Assembly: GCA_964502785.1 (NCBI GenBank)
Contig: CAZCXW010000003.1
Span: 1-50,823 of the forward strand
Source: JAGVYE01 sp964502785
GTDB lineage: Archaea; Nanobdellota; Nanobdellia; Woesearchaeales; GW2011-AR9
Direction of reading: 5' to 3'
DNA: 50,823 nucleotides
This document shows, one piece after another, positions 33,993 through 41,772 of the stretch. Position numbers and translations under genes: made by a program. Under the pieces are notes generated by a model, which did no database searches, was not told where the DNA came from, and saw only the letters and a list, made by a program, of their open reading frames with translations. Each line of letters starts with the position of its first letter. Position 1 is the first letter of the stretch.

Positions 33993-35072
33993 ATGCTACT
34001 TGTACGCCGGGATATAGTTTACTTGCAACGAGCTGAAGGAGAAGTAAAACTTCCCAAGATGGCTCCGGAAAAACTGAAGCATCCCTTTCTCGTTGCCCCA
34101 ACGGATAGCGTACGCGCCGATAGTGTGTCCAGTTTAGAGAATGAAGTAGCATACGGAGATTTATTTGGCGTATGGAGCGGATACCGCTCTGTCCTCATTC
34201 TCGGAAGCGACAAAATGTATAAATTAAAAGGCGTCGCTTTTGATCCACTGAAAATCCAGACTAGAGATCACGGAGATTACTGGGATGTTCTAGGCGCGCA
34301 ATTCACTCAATCAGCGCAATTTGAACAGCGGATGTCCCATCGGTTTAACAAAGTTCTGAAAGATGAAGGTCTCGAGTCTGCCGTAGAATGTCTTGGGTAC
34401 TGGCATTTTCCAGCAAAAGTAAAAGGAAAAAAGTTATCCGCTTCCATCATGGAAGTGAAAGGAGATACAAGATTAGATGAGTTAGTTTACGCGCAAAAAG
34501 TCTTGATGAGCAAAACTTTTCCGAATTTTAAACTAGAACAACAAGCGAGATATTTCGAAGAAACCGCACAATTATACTTTGATATCGGTTTTATTGTCGG
34601 CAGACTAAAAAAGTTAATGGACCGTTCCGGCCAAACATGGGGAGCTTCAAAGATAGTAACAAATGCCAATTGTGGGAATATTGTTCTTTATGATGATGGA
34701 AATAACGTTAAAGTGAATTTTGTGGATTTCGATGCCTCCTGCGGCGCTGAAGAATTTTCGAAATCAGAAATTAGAGATTTACAAAAATGGGAATATGGAT
34801 ATTTATGTCAAGAAATTGTTAATATCGCAAATAGACAACCTTTAAGCATGCGGCCCTTGAGGTTAAAGATTGAGATTGAATATCAGTTTGGTTTTGAATA
34901 TTATATAGGTGGACGATTAATGCATGGGTTCATAGATGGTTATCAATCAAAAAAGAGAAAATATGAAAATTCTCTTCCGAAGGAAAGATTTAGAGTGATA
35001 CAACAGCTAGACGAAACTCCCAACCTCACCTATACTTATTCAAAATTTAAGGAAGGTATAAGCGTTAAATAA
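33993..35072 (+). CDS. Hypothetical protein with protein-kinase-like features, 359 aa
   Basis: Not a recognised family. The C-terminal half has the order expected of a kinase-like fold: NANCGNIVLYDDG (catalytic-loop-like N plus GN), then NVKVNFVDFDAS (a DFD-type metal motif) at about 230-250. An earlier MYKLKGVAFDP (about 75) could carry the nucleotide-binding Lys. HRD and a Gly-rich loop are not obvious, so it might be a pseudokinase, a phosphotransferase or a SelO/HipA-like relative. It is divergent from valS. Confidence 0.6.
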   Translation: MLLVRRDIVYLQRAEGEVKLPKMAPEKLKHPFLVAPTDSVRADSVSSLENEVAYGDLFGVWSGYRSVLILGSDKMYKLKGVAFDPLKIQTRDHGDYWDVLGAQFTQSAQFEQRMSHRFNKVLKDEGLESAVECLGYWHFPAKVKGKKLSASIMEVKGDTRLDELVYAQKVLMSKTFPNFKLEQQARYFEETAQLYFDIGFIVGRLKKLMDRSGQTWGASKIVTNANCGNIVLYDDGNNVKVNFVDFDASCGAEEFSKSEIRDLQKWEYGYLCQEIVNIANRQPLSMRPLRLKIEIEYQFGFEYYIGGRLMHGFIDGYQSKKRKYENSLPKERFRVIQQLDETPNLTYTYSKFKEGISVK

Positions 35073-35096
35073 CCAAGCCTATAATAAGAAGAGATG

Positions 35097-36524
35097 TTAT
35101 TCACTCAGTTTAGTCCCTCTACTTAAACTTTCTGCCCATCCTGCCGGCGTAATCTGAATAAATTCTGCTTTTTCCTGCATCTCATGAATCGTATGCGCTC
35201 CGCAATAGCTTAGCCCGCTTTGCACACCTTTAATGATTCCTTGAATCACCCCTTCCATCGAGCCTTTGTAATCAACGAGTGTGGAAATGCCTTCCACAAA
35301 AACATCTAACTTTTCTTTATACTTCTTTCCTTCCAGATTCTCCTTCCGTTCATGACTGCTTTCATACGAAGCGCTGCCCATATACCTTTTATACCGTTTT
35401 CCATCTTTCATAATAATCATTCCTGGCGCTTCATCTGTTCCCGCGAAAAATGATCCTGAAAAAACACTGCTGGCTCCCGCCGCCAACGCTTTCGTGACAT
35501 CCCCGGGATATTGCAACCCGCCATCGGCACAAACAGGAATATCATACTCCCGCGCTACACCCACCACATCCATAATTGCTGTCAGCTGCGGTACTCCTGC
35601 TCCCGAAATAATTCTCGTCGTACAAACTGGAGAAGGACCAATCCCTACTTTTAACCCATCCGCGCCTGCTTCAATAAGATCTCTTGCTGCATCTCCTGTA
35701 GCGATATTGCCCACCATTACTTCTACAGAAGGAAAATGTCGTTTTAATTCTTTTACACACTGAATCGTAAGATCAGAATGAGCATGAGCAATATCTAAGA
35801 CAAGCACATCAACATTTGCATTGATTAAAGCTTGACTCCTCTCCAAAGTATCCTTAACTCCAACCGCTGCACCGACACGTAGCCTTCCACGTTCATCTCG
35901 ACACGTATTAGGCCAGTATTCAAGTTTTTTAATATCCTGAGTGGTAATCAAGCCGCGTACTTTCCCATCCTGTAACAAAGGAAGTTTTTCTACCCGATGT
36001 TTGAATAGAATATTCTTTGCTTCTTCCAAGGCAATACCATAAGGAGCTGTAATGAGTTTTTCTTTCGGTGTCATTACTTCAATGAGATGCCGGTCCATAT
36101 TTGTTTCAAAAATATAATCACGAGACGTGAAAATTCCTACTAATTCTTCCCCATTCATGACCAATAAACTTGTGACATTCATTTCTTTCATGACTTCAAC
36201 CGCTCGTCCTATTGTAATAGTGGGAGCTACAGATACAGGATTTTCAATAATATAACTTGTAGAGCGCTTTACTTTCTTTACTTCCTCCACTTGATCTTCA
36301 ATTGTCGAGAATTGATGAATAACTCCTAAACCACCCTCTCGAGCCATAGCGATGGCCATTTTATGCTCCGTCACCGTTGCCATGTTGGCGCTTACGAGAG
36401 GAATATTAAGAAAAATCCCCTTTGTAAATCTGGTTTGTAAATTTGCCTCGCTTCTGGATTTTAGAGGCGTCCGCTTAGGAACCAGAAGTACATCTGAATA
36501 CGTTAATCCTACCCTCATCTTCAT
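35097..36524 (-). CDS. guaB: IMP dehydrogenase
   Basis: Converts IMP to XMP in guanine nucleotide synthesis. About 475 residues from ATG 36524 (or 36518, MRVGLTYSDVLLVPK). A (beta/alpha)8 barrel is interrupted by a CBS pair (about 95-215). The catalytic Cys loop is GIGPSPVCTTRIISGAG, and GGLQYPGDVTKALAAGAS binds the phosphate. The active-site flap and SGLSYCGAHTI are present. A longer frame to 36635 has an unrelated hydrophobic N-terminus. It is divergent from a CNNM-like gene. Confidence 0.95.
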   Translation of the reverse strand: MKMRVGLTYSDVLLVPKRTPLKSRSEANLQTRFTKGIFLNIPLVSANMATVTEHKMAIAMAREGGLGVIHQFSTIEDQVEEVKKVKRSTSYIIENPVSVAPTITIGRAVEVMKEMNVTSLLVMNGEELVGIFTSRDYIFETNMDRHLIEVMTPKEKLITAPYGIALEEAKNILFKHRVEKLPLLQDGKVRGLITTQDIKKLEYWPNTCRDERGRLRVGAAVGVKDTLERSQALINANVDVLVLDIAHAHSDLTIQCVKELKRHFPSVEVMVGNIATGDAARDLIEAGADGLKVGIGPSPVCTTRIISGAGVPQLTAIMDVVGVAREYDIPVCADGGLQYPGDVTKALAAGASSVFSGSFFAGTDEAPGMIIMKDGKRYKRYMGSASYESSHERKENLEGKKYKEKLDVFVEGISTLVDYKGSMEGVIQGIIKGVQSGLSYCGAHTIHEMQEKAEFIQITPAGWAESLSRGTKLSE

Positions 36525-36562
36525 CCCCGAAGAAGATTCAAATTTAAATACATTATGGAGAC

Positions 36563-36598
36563 AGAGTAGCGAGAAGAGTAGCGAGAAGAGTAGCGAGA
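36563..36598. repeat. Three perfect copies of a 12-bp tandem repeat
   Basis: AGAGTAGCGAGA repeated three times without change, in the spacer between divergent guaB and the CNNM gene. It may hold repeated regulator sites or be a slippage-prone microsatellite. Confidence 0.8.
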
Positions 36599-36697
36599 GC
36601 GGTTCTGGAGAAAAAGGATTGTCCTCACCGCACATATACGCTTGCGAGAAACAAAAAATATTTATAGATGATTCAGAGGATAATGTAGTTCCATCAT

Positions 36698-37693
36698 ATG
36701 ATTGTACTCAAACATGTAGCCGTTATTTTCCTATTGCTTCTCTCCGCTTTATTTTCCGGGTTAAGCCTTGGTTTAATGAGCCTCGACCCTTTTTCCCTGC
36801 ATCGGAAATCTAAATTAGGCAATGAAGCCGCAAAAAAAGTGTATCCTTTGCGAAAACGCGGCAACCAGCTCTTATGCACTCTTCTTATTGGGAATATTGC
36901 CGTAAATTCCACGATTGCTGTTCTTCTCAGTTCCCTTACTACCGGCTTTATCGCAGGGCTGACCGCCACTGCTTTAATCGTTATCTTTGGCGAAATCCTG
37001 CCGCAGGCCGTCTTTGCCCGCCACGCCTTGGAATTCGGCGCCAAATTTTCATGGATGGTATACCCTTTTTTTATTATCTTCTATCCAATCACTAAACCAA
37101 TTTCCTGGGCTCTGGACAAAATACTGCGTAAAGAATTGCCTTCAACCTACTCGCGAGGAGAATTTCAACTCCTCCTGCAAGAACATAAAGAATCCTCCGA
37201 GACAGACCTCACTGCGCATGAATTATCTCTCCTTCAAAAAGGGCTGCAGCTGTCCACGAAACAGGTCAGAGATATTATGACGCTGAAGAAAGATGTTTTC
37301 TTTATTTCTCATGATGCTGTCTTGGATAAAGAATTGATCAGAAAGATCAAGAAAGAAGCGCATTCCCGTATCCCTGTTTTAGATGCAGAAAAACAAAATA
37401 TTATAGGGATATTGTACAGTAAAGATCTTGTTGCTGTAAATCCCCTAGATGAAATTAAAGTTGAAATACAGATGCGTATTCCTGTATATCATATCCATGA
37501 AACAGATCGTCTAGATAGGGTGCTCAATCTTTTCAAAAAAAAATATGTCCACCTTTTCGCCGTTGTTGATTCTTCCAATCACCTCACCGGCATTGTAACG
37601 TTAGAAGATGTTCTCGAAGAGATCGTGGGAGAAATTGTGGACGAATACGATTGGCTCATTGATATCCGAAAGGCGCACGCTCTGCATAAGTAG
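36698..37693 (+). CDS. CNNM/CorC-type DUF21-CBS membrane protein
   Basis: 331 residues. The N-terminal DUF21 domain has about three to four membrane helices and the motif LFSGLSLGLMSLDP (about 18-31). A cytoplasmic CBS pair follows (about 190-320, with ITLEDVLEE-like GIVTLEDVLEEIVGE). The family is linked to Mg2+ transport or efflux. The C-terminal CorC transporter-associated domain is missing. It is divergent from guaB. Confidence 0.92.
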   Translation: MIVLKHVAVIFLLLLSALFSGLSLGLMSLDPFSLHRKSKLGNEAAKKVYPLRKRGNQLLCTLLIGNIAVNSTIAVLLSSLTTGFIAGLTATALIVIFGEILPQAVFARHALEFGAKFSWMVYPFFIIFYPITKPISWALDKILRKELPSTYSRGEFQLLLQEHKESSETDLTAHELSLLQKGLQLSTKQVRDIMTLKKDVFFISHDAVLDKELIRKIKKEAHSRIPVLDAEKQNIIGILYSKDLVAVNPLDEIKVEIQMRIPVYHIHETDRLDRVLNLFKKKYVHLFAVVDSSNHLTGIVTLEDVLEEIVGEIVDEYDWLIDIRKAHALHK

Positions 37694-37721
37694 TAGGCAT
37701 ACTGCAAGAATCTTAAATACT

Positions 37722-38681
37722 TTAACCCCTGTTGATAATAAAAATAACATAAACGACATATAAGACTAAAAAAACTGCCCCTTGCCAGCGATCAAGTTTG
37801 TATTTGCTGCCAATGAACATAAAAAGGAAAAGTAATGTTGCCGCTATCAATAAAATAATAAAATCAAAATTTATCCCCGGAGGCGGGGTTAACGGAGAAA
37901 TTACGGCGCTGACACCTATTATCAAAAAAATGTTGAAAATATTTGAGCCGACAATATTGCCGACAGAAAGATCCATCTCTTTTCGTAAGGCAGCTATGAC
38001 CGAGGTGACTAATTCTGGTAAAGAAGTTCCTCCGGCAATAATTGTTGAAGAAATTAACAGTTCGCTTATTCCCATCTGCCGAGCAATAGCTACAGCGCTG
38101 TTAACAGTGAATTTTCCTCCAAAATATAATGCAGCTAACCCACCTACAATCATGAGAGATATAATTGGAAGTGAATAATTACTCTTTTTTTCTAAAGTAT
38201 CAGCCGATGTTGTGGTTTTTGCTTGAATTAATGTGAATATGTAATAAAGGAAGAGAAAAAAGAATAACAAGAGAATAAATCCATCTACTCTGGTGAGGAG
38301 ATTACTGCCATTAAAATAACTTTTATTAGAAAGTATAAAAAAAACAATTACAGCCAATAACGCAAAAGGAATTTCTCTCCATACCGTAGAATTTTGAACT
38401 TTTAAAGGAATAAGCACAGCAGCTAATCCCAAAATAAATAACACATTAAACATATTGCTGCCGATAATATTGCCATACGATACATCAGCATTTCCCTGCA
38501 GGGAAGCAAAGATGTTAACAATTAATTCCGGCAGGGAAGTGCCAAAAGCGACAATCGTCAATCCGACCACAAGAGAAGATATGCCCCATTTTTTTGCTAA
38601 TAAAGAGGAGCCATCCACTAAGTAATCCGCTCCTTTGTATAATAAAAATAAGCCAAGGATTAAAAGGAAATATTCAATCAT
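37722..38681 (-). CDS. CaCA-family Na+/Ca2+ antiporter-like protein
   Basis: 319 residues, about ten hydrophobic helices, arranged as two inverted repeats. The alpha-repeat signatures are duplicated: GTSLPELIVN with YGNIIGSNMFN, and GTSLPELVTSV with VGNIVGSNIFN. This is the YrbG/CaCA type that exchanges cations across the membrane. It converges on the CNNM-like gene. The ion specificity cannot be read from sequence. Confidence 0.93.
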   Translation of the reverse strand: MIEYFLLILGLFLLYKGADYLVDGSSLLAKKWGISSLVVGLTIVAFGTSLPELIVNIFASLQGNADVSYGNIIGSNMFNVLFILGLAAVLIPLKVQNSTVWREIPFALLAVIVFFILSNKSYFNGSNLLTRVDGFILLLFFFLFLYYIFTLIQAKTTTSADTLEKKSNYSLPIISLMIVGGLAALYFGGKFTVNSAVAIARQMGISELLISSTIIAGGTSLPELVTSVIAALRKEMDLSVGNIVGSNIFNIFLIIGVSAVISPLTPPPGINFDFIILLIAATLLFLFMFIGSKYKLDRWQGAVFLVLYVVYVIFIINRG

Positions 38682-38713
38682 GACTTTAAGAAAAAAGAAC
38701 TTTCTTATTAATG

Positions 38714-39499
38714 TTATCGTGAATCCGGCTTCAAAATCTGCGGAATATACAATGAAAAAGTGCTTCCTTTTCCCACTTCACTCTCAACTTCAATGAAACC
38801 GTGAAGGATGTTGCAGACGTCTTCCGCTAAGGCGAGTCCGACGCCGCGATCAGCATATTTTCTTGATTGAAAAATAGTCGGAAGTTGTTCTTCTGGAATT
38901 CCCATGCCGCTATCTCTGACAGAAACTTGGACGAAAGGATCATCGGGAGTATAATGTCCATGATTATGCGGCCCGAGATGTTTCAAGTCTTCATACGAAA
39001 AATGTTTGACTTTCGCAGCTAAAGACAAAGGAACATCTTCTTTTCCCTGGCAAGAAATTTGACTTTGTGCACCATTTTGTAAAAAATTAAAGATCTGCAT
39101 ATAAAGAACCGGTTCTATAGTCTCTAACTCTAAACCAGTTAAACCTTCCGTTCTCAAAGGCGGATTGCCCCGATACTGAGTATTAAGTAAGCTAGCCAAC
39201 CCCGCTCCCAGAGAGTTTAAACTAAAAGATTTTGGAGTGAAAGATTTCTCACTCATCAAAGCTATCGCATACGTAATGCCCCATGTGTGAGCTATACAAC
39301 TGTCTATAGCCCGCAATTTTTCTCTCGTCATTTCTTGATAATTTTTCCCTTCGGGAATCAAATCAGCAGCGGAACGAAGCTCCATCATGGCTGTGGCTAA
39401 TGGAGTTAAGATATCATGGCCTATATGACGGAGAAGAAATTGTTGTTGTGTTTTGGTTCTTCGATTTTTCTTATGAGGAGAGAGTGTGTAAGTGGCCAT
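38714..39499 (-). CDS. Soluble histidine kinase
   Basis: 261 residues from ATG 39499. The H box is HIGHDILTPLA (about residue 25), a variant of HE(L)RTP; the HATPase domain shows the N box (FNFLQNGAQSQ), G1 (VRDSGMGIPEE), G2 (DRGVGLALAEDV) and G3 (GKGSTFSLYIP). No membrane helices or sensor domain precede the dimerisation region, so a separate protein or soluble ligand must be sensed. No response regulator lies in the window, so it is an orphan. Confidence 0.85.
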   Translation of the reverse strand: MATYTLSPHKKNRRTKTQQQFLLRHIGHDILTPLATAMMELRSAADLIPEGKNYQEMTREKLRAIDSCIAHTWGITYAIALMSEKSFTPKSFSLNSLGAGLASLLNTQYRGNPPLRTEGLTGLELETIEPVLYMQIFNFLQNGAQSQISCQGKEDVPLSLAAKVKHFSYEDLKHLGPHNHGHYTPDDPFVQVSVRDSGMGIPEEQLPTIFQSRKYADRGVGLALAEDVCNILHGFIEVESEVGKGSTFSLYIPQILKPDSR

Positions 39500-39602
39500 A
39501 ATTTGACCACTAAATGGTAGCACTTTAAAAATATTTCTTTTTTAAACTATTCATTTCATATTTATACATAAATAATTTAAACTTTTCTCATTTCAAAAAC
39601 AT

Positions 39603-40799
39603 ATGACTCTTTTCACAGTTAAATTTGCTCCCAAAAACACAGCTCAAATCTTTGGCCAGCAGTTGGGGGTATCCCAATTAAAGGATTTCATTGTTAATTA
39701 TAAACAGAAAGCGAATAAAGCCGCCATTATTGTAGGTCCGATAGGGGCAGGAAAAACGTCATCAGTATATGCTCTTGCCAAAGAAATGGGATATGAAATG
39801 TTGGAAATTAATTCTTCTGATATACGCAATGAAGAAAACCTTTCCACATTCCTGGGCGCGGCTTTAGGCCAGCAATCATTGTTTTTTAAGCCAAAAATTG
39901 TTCTTATTGACGAAATTGACAACATATCTGGTGTGCAGGACAGGGGATGTCTTCCCGCGCTGCTGAAAGCGATCGAAAAATCCGCATTTCCTGTGATTAT
40001 GACAGCAAATGACCTCCAAGATAATAAATTTAAAGCATTGAAAAAAGCATGTTTAAATATTGAATACCATGCTTTACAATATCGGACCGTTGCCCACTGC
40101 CTGCAATGGGTCTGTGAACAAGAAAAGATTTCATTTGATGAAAAAGGAATTAACACGTTAGCCAGGCAATCGGCAGGAGATTTGAGGGCAGCATTATTAG
40201 ATCTTCAGGTTTGCTCACGGCAGGGAACACTTTCTTTTACCGATGTGACAAATCTCTCACAGCGGAAGCGGACGGAAAGCATCATCAATGCTTTAATGAT
40301 TATCTTTAAGTCATCATCCATTGATAATTCTCTCCCCGTCCTTGAAAACACGGATGTTGATGCAGAAGAAGTCATGCTGTGGCTGGACAACAATCTCCAA
40401 AAAGAGTACAATACACCCGCTGCCCTGGCAAGAGCATATGAACACTTGGCGCGGGCTGATGTTTTCTTAGGAAGAATTAAACGCTGGCAGCACTGGCGAT
40501 TTTTAGCGTATGTGAATAATCTTTTAACCGCCGGCATTTCCTCAGCTAAGGACGAAAAAAACCCGCAATTTATCCAGTACAAACCAACGCTGCGTTTCTT
40601 GCAGATGTGGCAGGCAAAAATGAAATTTGGCAAGAAAGAAGACATTGCCTTAAAAATGGCAGCGCTTACTCATTCCTCCAAACGCCTTGCCAGGCAACAA
40701 ATTCCTTTCCTGCAAAAGATATTCCAGAAAGGAAAAGGAAAAGAAATCGCAGAGGAACTGGAATTAACCGCAGAAGAAATAGACTGGTTAAAGAAATGA
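39603..40799 (+). CDS. rfcL: Replication factor C large subunit
   Basis: AAA+ clamp loader subunit that places PCNA on DNA. 398 residues. Walker A IVGPIGAGKTSS (about 42-53), Walker B VLIDEIDN (about 100), and the sensor-1 TAND. The N-terminal FAPKNTAQIFGQ pattern matches RfcL. The C-terminal part is shorter than in many archaea (often 450 or more) and lacks an obvious PIP motif. RfcS is not in this window. Confidence 0.92.
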   Translation: MTLFTVKFAPKNTAQIFGQQLGVSQLKDFIVNYKQKANKAAIIVGPIGAGKTSSVYALAKEMGYEMLEINSSDIRNEENLSTFLGAALGQQSLFFKPKIVLIDEIDNISGVQDRGCLPALLKAIEKSAFPVIMTANDLQDNKFKALKKACLNIEYHALQYRTVAHCLQWVCEQEKISFDEKGINTLARQSAGDLRAALLDLQVCSRQGTLSFTDVTNLSQRKRTESIINALMIIFKSSSIDNSLPVLENTDVDAEEVMLWLDNNLQKEYNTPAALARAYEHLARADVFLGRIKRWQHWRFLAYVNNLLTAGISSAKDEKNPQFIQYKPTLRFLQMWQAKMKFGKKEDIALKMAALTHSSKRLARQQIPFLQKIFQKGKGKEIAEELELTAEEIDWLKK

Positions 40800-40833
40800 A
40801 TGAGAGATTCCAACTCTTTAACTACATACCATT

Positions 40834-41328
40834 TCACAAGCTGCTTTTCTCGATTGAAGTAGGCACTTTAAACACATAACGTCGGCTGGCATTGGTGTAC
40901 CATGCTTTCAAAAGACTTGTTCCCAGAGAAATGCCGGCAACGATAGAACCGCCCTTAAGAGCCGTGTACACATTAGCGAGCAAGAATGGATCTGAAGATA
41001 CAATAGACGTCGCAATATACGTAGAAACGACATAAAGAGGAGTCTGGACGGCATTGAAAGCAATAAGATCGCAAAAATATTTTTTAAAAAAAGGAGTAGC
41101 CTGGTTAATGTCCGTTCTCTCATACGCTTTATCAAGCACTTTCCCATACCAATGTCCCGTCCCGAGGGCAATGGAAAAATTGATACCACGATTAATGACG
41201 ATTGCCGCAGGATTTAAACCAGCCAAAATATCAGAAACAACACCTAATAAGGATTCAGCCGCATTGCTGGCACGATCGGAAATCCTCGTCCTTTTCTCTT
41301 GCACCAGTTCATCAAGCGAAGAAGACAT
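40834..41328 (-). CDS. AlaE-like (L-alanine exporter family) membrane protein
   Basis: 164 residues with about four hydrophobic segments. The middle and C-terminal pattern (YFCDLIAFNAVQTPLYVVSTYIAT, then GGSIVAGISLGTSLLKAWYTNASRRYVFKV) parallels the bacterial alanine exporter AlaE, including the Q-P-x-Y-V helix and the basic R-R end. This is a family call from memory of the pattern, without alignment. It may export alanine or a related small amino acid. Confidence 0.6.
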   Translation of the reverse strand: MSSSLDELVQEKRTRISDRASNAAESLLGVVSDILAGLNPAAIVINRGINFSIALGTGHWYGKVLDKAYERTDINQATPFFKKYFCDLIAFNAVQTPLYVVSTYIATSIVSSDPFLLANVYTALKGGSIVAGISLGTSLLKAWYTNASRRYVFKVPTSIEKSSL

Positions 41329-41434
41329 CTTCTAGAGATAATGGAAAGAACAGTTTAAATCTTTCCCTAAAATATTTTGAAAGCAAAGAAATAGCGCCCC
41401 GAAGGCTATTTTTGTCAAAGCTAAAATTAAGTTG

Positions 41435-41481
41435 TATACTAAAAATCATTAGAAATCGAACATATTAATGATTTTAGTATA
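41435..41481. repeat. AT-rich hairpin repeat, copy 2
   Basis: TATACTAAAAATCATTA (41435-41451) pairs with TAATGATTTTAGTATA (41466-41481) with one bulged base. The same arms occur at 1-42 with the loop inverted. It opens the 444-base gene-free stretch upstream of GlyRS. Confidence 0.75.
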
Positions 41482-41697
41482 TATAAAATACGCCAAATAA
41501 TGTTCGAATTCTAGCGCATTTTAGTATATTTAGAGAATTTTGAAAAACTCAAAATGCACAGAATTTTCTACCATTTTCTTTGATTGGTGGTGAACTTCTC
41601 TTCTTTGAAGCAGAAAATTCTTGCACAAAAAGGGATCATTTTCCCTTTTGTGTTCTGACAGATAACTTTGCAATTTATGTGTAAAATTCTACGAATT
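41482..41697. other. AT-rich gene-free sequence between the hairpin and the 32-bp repeat
   Basis: No credible ORF. It contains repeated AGAATTTT/GAAAATTC words (near 41532, 41561, 41612) and AAAAAGGGA-TCATT-TTCCCTTTT (near 41627-41650), which forms a hairpin. Together with both flanking repeats it may be one roughly 295-bp noncoding element. Confidence 0.5.
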
Positions 41698-41729
41698 TAG
41701 AGCAGGAAATCAATTTTGCAAAGTTCTCT
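41698..41729 (+). repeat. 32-bp dispersed repeat, copy 3
   Basis: Identical to 28167-28198 in reverse complement, and one mismatch from 43-74. It ends 43 bp before the GlyRS start and may overlap its promoter or leader. Confidence 0.85.
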
Positions 41730-41772
41730 TTACATAAAGCTTAATAAAGCATCTTTTCCTCCTCTTTGTCAA

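Noticed and set aside
41435..41729. CRISPR array or leader
   Set aside because: Repeats are not regularly spaced and there are no spacers of equal length.
41716..41772. N-terminal extension of GlyRS from an upstream ATG
   Set aside because: The extra 19 residues are translated from the 32-bp repeat and its flank. Family similarity begins at MKFNMEEMGAF (41773).
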